A stretch of 64,000 nt of DNA from NCBI GenBank assembly GCA_963932145.1, contig OZ010587.1, positions 109,326,199-109,390,198 of the forward strand, written 5' to 3'. Below, piece after piece: positions 47,901 to 50,060 of the stretch. The first letter of the stretch is position 1; the number at the start of each line of letters is the position of its first letter. Position numbers and translations under genes: made by a program. Below the pieces are notes generated by a model. It was not told the DNA's origin and did no database searches. It was given only the letters and a program-made list of their open reading frames with translations. This stretch comes from Acanthosepion lycidas (taxonomy: Eukaryota; Mollusca; Cephalopoda; Sepiida; Sepiidae).

Positions 47901-47992
47901 GACAAGGAAAGGAATTTGCTCCCATCTATCCTGTCATGTTGGAATTGCTGCAGCAGGGACTACAACAACAACAACAACAACAGCAAGAATGA
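1269..47992 (+). CDS. COG5: COG5, conserved oligomeric Golgi complex subunit 5 (whole gene, 22 coding exons)
   Basis: Complete gene, 814 codons plus stop when the 22 exons listed below are joined. COG5 is a lobe B subunit of the COG tethering complex, which acts on the cytosolic face of the Golgi in retrograde vesicle transport and so in glycosylation. Seen in the sequence: the N-terminal COG5 region (about residues 13-160) with [20 protein letters not shown] and [13 protein letters not shown]; the middle with [29 protein letters not shown] and [16 protein letters not shown]; and the C-terminal helical part with [47 protein letters not shown] and [11 protein letters not shown]. Length fits animal COG5 (about 840 aa). 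All junctions are GT-AG and keep frame. The start is the ATG in a 12-codon first exon, preceded by an in-frame TGA at 1251. There is no signal peptide or membrane segment, as expected for a peripheral protein. Odd point: the protein ends in eight glutamines and a glutamate. Identification rests on recalled family similarity. Confidence 0.95.
2773..2927 (-). mobile_element. tRNA-like SINE fragment
   Basis: The reverse complement carries GAGTTCAAACTTTGGTAGGG (a B-box-like segment), then the GAGAAAGGCATGA and CTATGGGTAAATAGTA blocks seen in the fuller copy at 38461-38925. A degenerate minus-oriented copy in COG5 intron 1. Confidence 0.6.
2940..3366 (-). mobile_element. non-LTR retrotransposon, C-terminal ORF fragment
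   Basis: Minus-strand translation gives [51 protein letters not shown] and, after frame breaks, TKLWRAMI, a typical C-terminal tail of animal endonuclease-reverse transcriptase LINEs (probably RTE-like). It contains stops and frameshifts and is clearly dead. Confidence 0.75.
3813..3955 (+). mobile_element. tRNA-like SINE fragment, body only
   Basis: Contains CCCTTGGGAAAGGTATGA, CCTATGGATTAAATAGCAG and CAGTCTAGGAGAAGGATAA, the middle and tail blocks shared with 32275-32500 and 38461-38925. The tRNA-like head is missing. Confidence 0.65.
4554..4693 (+). CDS. COG5: COG5 exon 2
   Basis: Residues 13-59, beginning [20 protein letters not shown] and containing [20 protein letters not shown], the hallmark N-terminal block of COG5. 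Acceptor TTTAATAG, donor GTAATT; phase 1 in, phase 0 out. Confidence 0.95.
4694..7788. other. COG5 intron 2
   Basis: Mostly unique AT-rich sequence with poly-A and poly-T runs. At about 5540-5780 is a stretch with many more CpG dinucleotides than its surroundings (see separate entry). No coding exon or recognisable transposon apart from this. Confidence 0.5.
5540..5790. other. CpG-containing island in intron 2, unclassified
   Basis: Contains an inverted CCAAT box (GATTGGCCAA), a CACGTG E-box, a TTTAAA TATA-like site and many CpGs in an otherwise CpG-poor intron. It could be an old LTR, a captured promoter or an intronic enhancer. No open frame of note; function unknown. Confidence 0.3.
7789..7846 (+). 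CDS. COG5: COG5 exon 3
   Basis: Residues 60-78, [19 protein letters not shown], matching the conserved stretch that follows the EQLAKL block in COG5 (HEDLLxQATGxExLEG). Acceptor TATTTTAG, donor GTATCA; phase 0 in, phase 1 out. Confidence 0.95.
7847..8995. other. COG5 intron 3
   Basis: AT-rich with a poly-A tract at 8236-8264. No repeat family or exon recognised. Confidence 0.5.
8996..9050 (+). CDS. COG5: COG5 exon 4
   Basis: Residues 79-96, [18 protein letters not shown], a heptad-like helix of the coiled-coil N-terminal region. Acceptor CTCAAAG, donor GTTTGA; phase 1 in, phase 2 out. A Tc1-like transposon begins 46 bp after the donor. Confidence 0.95.
9097..10626 (+). mobile_element. Tc1-like DNA transposon, inactivated, long IR/DR-type ends
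   Basis: A 1530-bp element in COG5 intron 4 flanked by TA. Terminal inverted repeats are about 195 bp. Each end holds the motif GTGCCAAATTATTA (or GGCATGCTCAAAT on the other side) at both the outer tip and the inner border of the repeat, as in IR/DR Tc1 elements. It carries a transposase pseudogene in the + direction (separate entry). Both ends still match closely, so ends are better preserved than the coding region. Confidence 0.9.
9322..10327 (+). pseudogene. Tc1-like transposase pseudogene (DD34E type)
   Basis: N-terminal paired-like helix-turn-helix ([20 protein letters not shown]), then the catalytic core with LFTDETQ, MIWGGI, QDNAPS and [10 protein letters not shown]. There are 34 residues between the second Asp and the Glu, the Tc1 class spacing. 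In-frame stops lie at 9526, 9697 and 9961, and a frame change near 10042 separates the second Asp from the Glu. It would have catalysed cut-and-paste transposition of the surrounding element; it is not functional now. Confidence 0.9.
11030..11415 (+). mobile_element. 5S-rRNA-headed SINE with tRNA-like second part
   Basis: The first 121 bases (11030-11150) follow the layout of a 5S rRNA gene: GCTTATGGCCATATCA at the start, GAAGTTAAGCAATATC in the middle, GATGGGTGACCACTTGGGAA then TACCAAGTGCTGTAAAC at the end. It then continues with a tRNA-like GTGTGGGTGATATAACAG segment and the body found in the tRNA-headed SINEs (GGGAAAGGTATGAATCCACC, CAATGGGTTAATTAG), ending in a GATTGATAGGCTGTAG tail. A diverged retroposed copy, not a 5S gene. 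Confidence 0.8.
12200..12269 (+). CDS. COG5: COG5 exon 5
   Basis: Residues 97-120, [20 protein letters not shown] then RRLQ, corresponding to the Pro-Phe/Tyr-Asn-Lys-Ile-Val block of COG5. Acceptor ATTTAAAG, donor GTAAAG; phase 2 in, phase 0 out. Confidence 0.95.
12742..12862 (+). CDS. COG5: COG5 exon 6
   Basis: Residues 121-160, [20 protein letters not shown] and [13 protein letters not shown], one of the best conserved COG5 helices. Acceptor TTGTAACAG, donor GTAAGT; phase 0 in, phase 1 out. Confidence 0.96.
13735..14165 (+). mobile_element. TIR element, left part of the same family as 18001-18737
   Basis: Matches 18004-18420 through TTTGGCAAAC, CTGTCAAAAGGAT, CTTGGCAATGTTTG, TAATAAACACTATTTATTTA and GGAATGGTTGGCAAAACAT. 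It lacks the right terminal repeat and ends close to COG5 exon 7. Confidence 0.7.
14190..14320 (+). CDS. COG5: COG5 exon 7
   Basis: Residues 161-204, [20 protein letters not shown] then an Arg/Lys/Gln-rich helix ending LEQGMETQ. Acceptor CTATTTAG, donor GTGAAT; phase 1 in, phase 0 out. A TIR-element fragment ends only about 30 bp before this exon. Confidence 0.96.
14918..15735 (+). mobile_element. non-LTR retrotransposon reverse-transcriptase relic
   Basis: Translation shows [20 protein letters not shown], a stop, [39 protein letters not shown] (RT motif A), a run of RT to LRPTLF, then the catalytic motif [10 protein letters not shown] and [18 protein letters not shown]. Jockey/CR1-like type; the clade is inferred from motif wording. 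A 79-bp MITE sits immediately before the YADD box, and several stops interrupt the frame. Confidence 0.8.
15358..15436. mobile_element. 79-bp MADE1-like mariner MITE
   Basis: Almost entirely palindromic: the right end reads, in reverse complement, TTAGGTTGGTGCAAAAATAA, and the left end TTAGGTTTTGCAAAAATAAT; both arms run on to TTTTCTCACATA. Flanked by TA on each side. The terminus is the same as that of the 80-bp human MADE1/Hsmar1 family. It interrupts the LINE RT just before its YADD codons. Confidence 0.85.
15861..16110. repeat. cluster of (TA)n microsatellites
   Basis: Pure TA runs at 15861-15883, 15909-15938 and 16041-16060 plus shorter ones up to 16110. The unit between the first two (TAGCACACCTTAAAACTATG) also occurs at the end of the palindromic element at 56745-56995. 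Confidence 0.8.
16110..17041 (-). mobile_element. Tc1-like transposon, catalytic half deleted
   Basis: Terminal inverted repeats of about 30 bp (TACATTGCTGTTTGATAAAA and TACAGTGCTGTTTAATAAAA) with GTGACTCA inside, sitting in a TA microsatellite. The minus strand encodes [40 protein letters not shown] and [19 protein letters not shown] (two helix-turn-helix units), then a decayed [10 protein letters not shown] where Tc1 enzymes have DE. The reading then runs straight into the end repeat, so the remaining catalytic residues are missing. Confidence 0.85.
17099..17264 (+). CDS. COG5: COG5 exon 8
   Basis: Residues 205-259, [20 protein letters not shown] through [11 protein letters not shown]. The SLQVFYNL block is typical of COG5. 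Acceptor CTTTACAG, donor GTTAGT; phase 0 in, phase 1 out. It starts 57 bp after the end of a deleted Tc1-like element. Confidence 0.96.
17616..17728 (+). CDS. COG5: COG5 exon 9
   Basis: Residues 260-297, [20 protein letters not shown] then [18 protein letters not shown], the conserved GGPGR and WTNMEKLMD region. Acceptor GAGCAG, donor GTGTGT; phase 1 in, phase 0 out. Confidence 0.96.
18001..18737. mobile_element. about 735-bp non-autonomous TIR element
   Basis: The left end (TTTGGCAAACATGGATAAAC ... GTCAAAAGGATGATTTTTCC ... GGCAATGTTTATTGTTTT) returns in reverse complement at the right end (about 18610-18735), giving terminal repeats of about 120 bp. The interior is AT-rich and non-coding. 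Related sequence occurs at 13735-14165 and 41260-42090. Confidence 0.7.
18801..18831. repeat. poly-T tract
   Basis: Thirty or so consecutive thymines in intron 9, just beyond the right end of the TIR element; possibly the poly-A tail of a minus-oriented retroposon, though no body is recognised. Confidence 0.5.
19786..19863 (+). CDS. COG5: COG5 exon 10
   Basis: Residues 298-323, [20 protein letters not shown] then IEELSK, matching the LxKVLxKKRDPVxHICFIEE block. Acceptor TTTCAG, donor GTTTGT; phase 0 on both sides (78 nt). Confidence 0.96.
20380..20722 (-). mobile_element. 5S-rRNA-headed SINE
   Basis: The reverse complement starts GGCTTACGGTCATATCACAT and contains TGGTCAGTACCTAGATGGGT and ACCAGGTTCTGTAAGCTT, close to the 5S rRNA 3' half, followed by GTGTGGGTGGTGTAACAG, the shared body with CCAACTATGGGTTAATTAGT, and tail GGTTGATAAGCCATAAAA. 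Parts of the 5S head are missing. Confidence 0.8.
20865..21325. mobile_element. head-to-head SINE pair (foldback)
   Basis: Left arm, minus orientation, ends in a tRNA-like head near 21110 (reverse complement GTGGCCACATGGATAAAAGT, A-box TGGCCACATGG, B-box GAGTTCAATACC). The right arm (about 21120-21325, plus orientation) repeats the SINE body GGCATGGCATGTGCAATTAG through CACCTGAAGAAAGCCAGAG, GGCTGAAAC and GATGAGGACAACAGTCC. The arms can base-pair over the body region. Confidence 0.75.
21611..21698 (+). CDS. COG5: COG5 exon 11
   Basis: Residues 324-352, [20 protein letters not shown] then TEEFTTAAN, the less conserved linker helix that precedes the [14 protein letters not shown] block. Acceptor TTTTCCAG, donor GTACAG; phase 0 in, phase 1 out. 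Confidence 0.93.
22526..23106. repeat. composite 30-31 bp minisatellite
   Basis: Two interleaved units: about five copies of CCTGGGTATGATGATAAACT-ACATCCGCGT (22527-22615 and 22739-22797) and about twelve of AATAATGTTGCCAGCTATAC-GTTTTTGAAAC (22640-22735 and 22822-23106). The block A + CAACAGCAAGGCCTCAGATA + block B occurs twice with a spacing near 212 bp, a higher-order repeat. Located in COG5 intron 11, ending about 135 bp before exon 12. Confidence 0.9.
23241..23439 (+). CDS. COG5: COG5 exon 12
   Basis: Residues 353-418, with [20 protein letters not shown] followed by an acidic, Ser/Thr-rich linker ([18 protein letters not shown]). Acceptor TATTCCAG, donor GTAAGT chosen so the join to exon 13 gives the conserved YDxEKAL; phase 1 in, phase 2 out. 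Confidence 0.95.
23577..23657. repeat. (TA)n microsatellite
   Basis: ATACATACATATA leading into about 55 bp of pure TA in intron 12, next to a foldback element. Confidence 0.9.
23655..23915. mobile_element. foldback element with arms of about 85 bp
   Basis: 23688-23777 (CATGTTTCATTAAAAATGAC ... GGTACTATGG ... CACAAGAGCTTTCTTTC) is inverted at 23829-23912, leaving a loop of about 50 bp. One arm-like copy occurs alone at 31197-31255 together with the outer GCAGCAATCC block. No coding capacity. Confidence 0.75.
23920..24320. repeat. T-rich, G-poor low-complexity stretch
   Basis: Runs of TTTTTATTATT-type sequence with almost no G. Similar in complement to the A-rich repeats at 29176-29940. Confidence 0.6.
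24811..25675 (+). mobile_element. mariner-like transposon, internally deleted
   Basis: Ends TACAGGGTGCAATAGGTAAA and (reverse complement of the right end) TACAGAGTGCGATGGATAAA. Inside, the + strand gives an N-terminal HTH remnant (TFQSIWMSI region) and, after deletion and stops, the C-terminal [20 protein letters not shown] and [20 protein letters not shown]. The Asp in NPLDYY marks a DDD-type catalytic triad as in mariner; the first two Asp boxes are not found. Confidence 0.8.
26075..26175. repeat. dispersed repeat, copy 1
   Basis: Shares GAACAGAAGTAGAGGTTTAT and GTTTAGGATTGGGTTTC with 30450-30515. Class unknown; possibly a LINE 3' region because copy 2 runs into a LINE-like tail. Confidence 0.5.
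26858..27280 (-). mobile_element. Tc1/mariner-family relic, transposase C-terminus
   Basis: Ends resemble each other in inverted form (AAATCTATACACACATCA and AAATTTATACACACTTCA). The minus strand translates to [19 protein letters not shown] and, further on, [10 protein letters not shown], recalling the LRQRI...CLEANGRHFEH tail of DDE transposases. It ends 58 bp before COG5 exon 13. Confidence 0.6.
27339..27500 (+). CDS. COG5: COG5 exon 13
   Basis: Residues 419-472, [20 protein letters not shown], then [13 protein letters not shown] and [16 protein letters not shown]. The [12 protein letters not shown] string is near invariant in COG5. Acceptor TTTTTCAG, donor GTGAGA; phase 2 in, phase 2 out. 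Confidence 0.97.
27612..28165. mobile_element. head-to-head SINE pair (foldback)
   Basis: Left arm, minus-oriented: TTACACTGTTTGCATTCGGA through CTTTATTTAATCTACAGAGC. Right arm, plus-oriented: GGACAGTGGAACGAGAACAG, TCTACTCCCGTATATTAAAT and GAAGGCCATAGAGCACAATA. A tRNA-like head (CAATAGCCTAATGGATTAAA) lies at the centre, near 27865. A more diverged member of the same family as 53485-53900. Confidence 0.65.
28425..28900. other. unclassified less AT-rich block in intron 13
   Basis: Noticeably higher GC than its surroundings with no matching copy in the window and only short frames. Probably an old transposon, class unknown. Confidence 0.35.
29126..30330. repeat. A-rich tandem repeat of about 285 bp framed by (TA)n tracts
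   Basis: TA runs at 29131-29174, 30066-30106 and 30282-30318. Between them (29176-29940) a G-poor, A-rich sequence returns with a period near 285 bp: the landmarks TTTTTACTACGTTACTTAAA (29229), ATATACTAGGTCACTTAAC (about 29521) and ATATTTACTATGTTAGTAAA (about 29799) are about 290 and 280 bp apart, as are CTGTTAGAATAGACG, ACCGTTAGAAAAAAC and similar strings. Confidence 0.65.
29940..30060. mobile_element. one arm of the palindromic MITE family
   Basis: Contains ACAGCACACGTGGCCTGATG, GCATCTAGCATGAAATAGAC and CTCTAAGTGTTGACTTCTAT, matching the right arm of the complete palindrome at 53928-54190. Next to TA tracts as in the other copies. Confidence 0.8.
30445..30600 (+). mobile_element. LINE-like 3' tail and dispersed repeat, copy 2
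   Basis: Starts with the repeat shared with 26075-26175 and ends with GCATTATCAGTTTGCTTGGA-GTGAAATGATTAAA, the same 3' end as 49060-49110 and the LINE at 59385-60215 (GAGGCATTCCTACCTTGCTT-GAGTTGAAATGAT). Confidence 0.55.
31456..31990. mobile_element. foldback element with arms of about 190 bp and a CpG-rich loop
   Basis: Left arm 31456-31668 and right arm 31800-31990 are inverted copies (for example TAGATTTTATCAA, ACACATAAATGTAAG and GAGTGCAGGTGTTA in both). The loop has several CpGs (GCGCACCGAG, TTGCGCAGTG). The minus-strand frame of the left arm reads [20 protein letters not shown] and [15 protein letters not shown]. Not related to the SINE foldbacks; it lies about 110 bp before exon 14. 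Confidence 0.7.
32101..32200 (+). CDS. COG5: COG5 exon 14
   Basis: Residues 473-506, [20 protein letters not shown] then [14 protein letters not shown], the ELNVAxVDxxLxxxVxxNVxKTI block. Acceptor CTTTTACAG, donor GTAAGT; phase 2 in, phase 0 out. Confidence 0.96.
32275..32500 (+). mobile_element. tRNA-headed SINE copy
   Basis: GTGTTGTAAGGGATAGCAAC (A-box region), GAGTTAAGTTTGAATTCCAG (B-box region), TTTTGGGAAAGGTTTGCATT, CAGTTATGGGTTAAATAGTA and CGATTTAGGAGAAGGGCAAC: same order as 38461-38925, truncated at the 3' side. Confidence 0.75.
32906..32990. mobile_element. MITE fragment (GCTGAAAAATTCTCGGC type)
   Basis: GGAGTGCTGAAAAATTCTCG resembles the ends of the complete MITE at 48655-48784. 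It runs into a poly-T tract (32957-32985) and the other end is not found. Confidence 0.45.
33690..33830 (+). mobile_element. possible SINE fragment
   Basis: Contains TGATGAAGTAATGGTTTGTG and GTAAGTTTGATCCTCATCAA, which fit weak A and B boxes, and CTTGTGCCAGAACAAGCTAA, a tail also seen at 37015-37040 and 42825-42855. Ends just before the exon 15 acceptor. Confidence 0.45.
33877..33987 (+). CDS. COG5: COG5 exon 15
   Basis: Residues 507-543, [20 protein letters not shown] then [17 protein letters not shown], aligned with STxGDASQVIGPxTxGQxRNxAxVNxLY of COG5. Acceptor ATTCTAG, donor GTAACA; phase 0 on both sides. Confidence 0.96.
35228..35250 (+). promoter_or_regulatory. uninterrupted polypyrimidine tract of the exon 16 acceptor
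   Basis: A homopolymeric run of thymines directly precedes the AG of exon 16. It serves as polypyrimidine tract and is a likely site of length variation. Confidence 0.7.
35253..35315 (+). CDS. COG5: COG5 exon 16
   Basis: Residues 544-564, [20 protein letters not shown] then Q. A short 63-nt, phase-0 exon whose skipping would keep frame. Its acceptor is preceded by an unbroken run of more than 20 thymines (35228-35250). Confidence 0.92.
35515..35790 (+). mobile_element. SINE copy with 5S-family tail
   Basis: GGGTGGGGTGTAATAGAGGC, GAGCTGAGTTTGAATTCCAA (B-box region), CAGTTATGGGTTAAATAGTA, and the GGTTGATAAGCCATAAAA tail of the 5S-headed copies. No 5S head is seen, so it is either truncated or a tRNA-headed recombinant. 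Confidence 0.7.
36018..36121 (+). CDS. COG5: COG5 exon 17
   Basis: Residues 565-598, [20 protein letters not shown] then [14 protein letters not shown], the conserved [14 protein letters not shown] segment. Acceptor TTTTGCAG, donor GTAAAT; phase 0 in, phase 2 out. Retention of the following intron would stop after one codon. A pyrimidine-rich minisatellite begins within about 20 bp of the donor. Confidence 0.95.
36135..36418 (+). repeat. pyrimidine-rich minisatellite next to exon 17
   Basis: About five to six copies of a unit near 50 bp (ACTCCCACTATCTCTGCTTT-ATTTGACTCTCACTCACTCT-CTTTTTT), alternating two slightly different versions. Starts within 20 bp of the exon 17 donor. Open in one frame only because it lacks stops. 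Confidence 0.85.
36565..36905 (+). mobile_element. 5S-rRNA-headed SINE
   Basis: CAGCCTCATCACATTGAAAC, GATCACTGAAGTTAAGCAAC, TCAAGCCTGGTTAGATAGGT and GACTACTTGG follow 5S rRNA order; the 3' end of the 5S part is deleted. It continues with GTGTGGGTGGTGTAATGGAT, CAAGTTCCAATTGCAGTTGG, GGGAAAGGTATGAATCCACC and the GGATTGATAAACCATA tail. Confidence 0.8.
36960..39465. other. COG5 intron 17, 3' part
   Basis: Contains a short SINE-tail relic (CCCCTGTACCAGAATAGGCT, about 37018), unique AT-rich sequence with no recognised gene to 38205, microsatellites (38212-38275 TC/TATC/TA; 38431-38460 CA then TA), the full SINE below, and unique sequence to exon 18. Confidence 0.5.
38461..38925 (+). mobile_element. 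tRNA-derived SINE, best preserved copy
   Basis: Starts GGAGGCATGGTGGTGTAATG with A-box TGGTGTAATGG, then B-box GAGTTTGAATTCC. The body has TTGGGAAAGGTATGAATCCT, a C run, CAGTTATGGGTAAATAGCAA, CTGGTCTAGGAGAAGGACCA; the 3' half (CTTGTGGCACACAGTGCACC ... CATTGATCAATGACAGGAGA) has no second copy here and may be a LINE-like tail. Followed by a TA tract. The tRNA of origin is not clear. Confidence 0.8.
39466..39594 (+). CDS. COG5: COG5 exon 18
   Basis: Residues 599-641, [20 protein letters not shown] then [20 protein letters not shown]. The [16 protein letters not shown] string is diagnostic. Acceptor TTTGCAG, donor GTGAGT; phase 2 in, phase 2 out. Confidence 0.96.
40268..40361. repeat. short tandem repeat, unit about 36 bp
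   Basis: Three copies of CATATGTCATAGAATGAAAG-AATAAAAGAT, ending about 55 bp before exon 19. Confidence 0.85.
40416..40601 (+). CDS. COG5: COG5 exon 19
   Basis: Residues 642-703, [20 protein letters not shown] through [16 protein letters not shown]. This is the most conserved C-terminal block of COG5. Acceptor TCTTACAG, donor GTGAGT; phase 2 in, phase 2 out. Confidence 0.97.
41260..42090 (+). mobile_element. diverged copy of the 735-bp TIR element family
   Basis: Shares TGATGGATCTTCTCTTGATG-like start, GGAATGATTGGTAAAACAG, GAACTTTATAAAAT-type and TTCTTTATAAATTGATAAAT blocks with 13735-14165 and 18001-18737. It appears expanded by further AT-rich sequence in the middle. Confidence 0.55.
42090..43762. 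other. COG5 intron 19, 3' part
   Basis: Unique AT-rich sequence with a SINE-tail relic at about 42825-42855 (GCCTTGTACCAAACTAGGCT) and a less AT-rich block at 43020-43330. No exon or clear transposon. Confidence 0.45.
43763..43889 (+). CDS. COG5: COG5 exon 20
   Basis: Residues 704-746, [20 protein letters not shown] then [20 protein letters not shown]. The LGEVIPxSxVLxFLFxRAPAEL block matches COG5. Acceptor TATTGCAG, donor GTCAGG; phase 2 in, phase 0 out. Confidence 0.96.
44190..44745. mobile_element. head-to-head SINE pair (foldback) with a duplicated left tail
   Basis: Left arm, minus-oriented, carries two tail copies (GATGAGGTATTGTAATTATT and GATGAGCTGTTTTAACTATT). Right arm, plus-oriented: GGCATGGCAGGTGGAACTAG, AATTCCAATCACCTGAAGAC, GTGTACAATGGCCAAAACAT and AAAGATGAGAACAACAGCCT. 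Junction near 44490. The tRNA-like head is absent at the junction. Confidence 0.75.
45327..45403 (+). CDS. COG5: COG5 exon 21
   Basis: Residues 747-771, [20 protein letters not shown] then KLLFI, aligned with the AEWSxxRxSQWLDxHxSExxRLxLI region. Acceptor TATTCCAG, donor GTAAGT; phase 0 in, phase 2 out. Confidence 0.95.
45946..46035. mobile_element. possible transposon end
   Basis: ACTAGCCGAGGTATCCAGCA-TTGCCCGAGTG has the look of a conserved transposon terminus and starts a less AT-rich stretch. No partner end found; class unknown. Confidence 0.3.
46434..46497 (-). mobile_element. tRNA-like head of the foldback SINE family
   Basis: The reverse complement GGACACACGGCACAGTGGAT-AAAGGCATTAGTTAGATCCA-GTGACAGGACA matches the SINE start at 57797. 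Only the head remains. Confidence 0.8.
46590..47440 (-). mobile_element. Penelope-like retroelement relic (RT plus GIY-YIG tail)
   Basis: Minus strand. RT part: [40 protein letters not shown] and NSAHFVE; the LPKIHK motif is typical of Penelope-like elements. An internal deletion removes the rest of the RT, and the reading resumes at [20 protein letters not shown] and [10 protein letters not shown], then a decayed GIY-YIG region (NCVRYSM, GETGRP remnants) and [19 protein letters not shown] with [14 protein letters not shown] near the end. Several frame breaks. Confidence 0.8.
47863..47992 (+). CDS. COG5: COG5 exon 22 (stop codon)
   Basis: Residues 772-814, [20 protein letters not shown] then [14 protein letters not shown], eight Gln, Glu and TGA. 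The [25 protein letters not shown] block is the standard COG5 C-terminus. The final Gln run (47963-47986) is mostly CAA with one CAG and is an in-frame trinucleotide repeat. Confidence 0.96.
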
Positions 47993-48079
47993 TTTAGTTG
48001 TTGAATTTTTGTTGAGATTTGAAAATGACTTTTTCACTTGTGGAAAGTGCAAACAAATTTAGTAAAACCTACACATGGC

Positions 48080-48085
48080 AATAAA
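48080..48085 (+). promoter_or_regulatory. candidate COG5 polyadenylation signal
   Basis: AATAAA, 88 bases after the COG5 stop codon. Further AATAAA hexamers lie at 48568-48577, so a longer 3' UTR is possible. The base composition alone makes chance hexamers common here. Confidence 0.4.
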
Positions 48086-48654
48086 TCTACACACTTTGGA
48101 AACCTTGAAGAAAAACATTTCTGAATTTGTCATGAATCTGTTCTTTAACCACTAAATTCTATGGAAATGGTCTGTTGAAATTCTGAAATTAGTAGGCATG
48201 AACATCTTAAGCATGTCTTTAACTACTTTCAGTTATACATACTTAAAATGCTGGTAATGTATATACCTGTACTGTTTGAGTCAGTCGTGCACCAGGAAAA
48301 TGATGTATTATTAGTTTAGGCACAAAAAAATGTCTTTTAGTTGGCAGCCATTGTTAAAATGATTCTGGTACATGATTTTTTTGAACTCAGCCAAAATTTT
48401 TATTGAAATCCCTTATAAAAGAGGCAAATGCTCCTGCTTTTCACATGTTGCAGAATTGATTCTATTCATGAAATGAGAAATATGATAACTTCATTTAAGT
48501 ATTTGAACTCAACTGGAACCTCACACTTATGTCTAAGCACTGATGTTGCTTAAGACTTTTTACAAAAAATAAATAAAAGAATGAAATCGTCCAAAATGCC
48601 TGACACATCAATCTTCATATTTGAAAATTAAAAAGTAACTCTGAAAAATGTGTA

Positions 48655-48784
48655 TGAGGGGCTTGCTAAAAAGTTCTCAGCCCAACATATGTCCCAAAAT
48701 CTTACCAACTATCAAATGTGTGTGTGTGTGTGTGTTTTGGAGGGGACTTCTTGGTCAGGCTGAGAACTTTTCAGCACCACCTTG
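48655..48784. mobile_element. 130-bp MITE
   Basis: Ends TGCTAAAAAGTTCTCAGCC and (reverse complement of the right end) TGCTGAAAAGTTCTCAGCC, about 28 bp each, flanked by TA. A (GT)n run lies inside. Related ends at 32906 and 44129. It would lie in a long form of the COG5 3' UTR. Confidence 0.75.
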
Positions 48785-49059
48785 TAATATTTAATCATTT
48801 AATAAACAAACTTTTTGTCTATTAGTCCTCTTTGAAACAGAATTGGATAAAAAATACAAGTATAGGTTTGTTTGTTTTTTAATGTACCTACACATTCTTC
48901 TATGATCAAATCAAATGTATGAGTTATATTTTTCAGAGTAAATTCAATTTTTTATTTCCAAAAATAATAAACAAATGTCTGATTGCATTCTGTCAGTGCC
49001 ATTGAATATGAATACCAATTTCACAGACACTCTGAAACAATATCAGACTCAGTAACCCT

Positions 49060-49110
49060 TTGTGTTTTTATTAGAGGTTTTATTGCCTTGCTTGGGGTGA
49101 AATGATTAAA
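49060..49110 (+). mobile_element. LINE 3' tail fragment
   Basis: ATTGCCTTGCTTGGGGTGAA-ATGATTAAA, the same 3' end as the LINE at 59385-60215. Confidence 0.5.
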
Positions 49111-49739
49111 AAAAATTCCAGTCATTTTCTCTTCTTTAAAATTAGTTTATACAATTAATTCTTCAAAAAAGATTTAAGTTTGCCTCATGGTTGAAGTAGG
49201 TGCAGGTTTCTCATCAGTACCTGTGATCTGTTTTAAGCTTGGATAAAAAGTTGGGATTTTAAAGACAGGCATGTTCATCCCATGTAGAAGATCTGTTCTA
49301 CACAATCTTCCTATTTTCCCTCCAAGTTAAATTAATATCCAAAAGTAATTTTAAAATTTAAAAGTAAAGCATTTTGCAATATGACATTAGGCAGTATCTG
49401 ACCAGTCAGTTTTGATGACTTGCTTATATCATGATGATGTAGTTTTTTTTGTTTTTTTTTCATTAAATAAAATAAAAAGTTCAGTGAATGTGAATTATTT
49501 GGCAAAAACCATCTCAGTGGATTTTATACACAGATTTCTTTCCCCCTTTCTGCAATGAAAACCTAAAACACAACAAATTGTTCTTTATCAGAAGCAGTTT
49601 TACAAAACAATGAGTAACTTTAAATATTAAACTCAAACTAACAAATGATTTTTACAGCCATTTAAATCAATTTTTGCATTTCTTTGGGTGATTGATAAAA
49701 GATATTTTATCATCTTATTTGGAACATATATTTTAATTT

Positions 49740-49860
49740 CTGTCTGAAATGTTTAAGATGTGGAATTATCATTACTTACAGTCAGACCAGTGTTCTCACC
49801 ATTGTTGCCATGGCTACAGCAAAGATGAGGACATTAGTCTAAATGTAAATAAAGATATTT
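49740..49860 (+). mobile_element. SINE tail remnant
   Basis: GCAAAGATGAGGACATTAGT-CTAAATGTAAATAAAG matches the tail of the foldback SINE family, preceded by a degraded minus-oriented piece (CTGTCTGAAATG ... ATTACTTACAGTCAGACC). Confidence 0.55.
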
Positions 49861-50011
49861 TGATGTATCAGTATTTTCTGTGATAAAAAATACAACACAT
49901 TAATAAAAAAGAAAATTCACAAAATACAAAGTTTAGTAAATAATAAGATTCTCTTTCCAGAAATTAAAAAAAATCATAATTGAATCCATGATGAAATGCG
50001 TAAAAAAAAAA

Positions 50012-50060
50012 AAAAAAGAAATCGTCTGCAACAATAAATGTTGCAGACGATTTCTTTTTT
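50012..50060. repeat. perfect 22-bp hairpin
   Basis: AAAGAAATCGTCTGCAACA, loop ATAAA, then its exact complement TGTTGCAGACGATTTCTTT; with the flanking A/T the arms are 22 bp each without a mismatch. No similar sequence elsewhere in the window. Confidence 0.9.
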
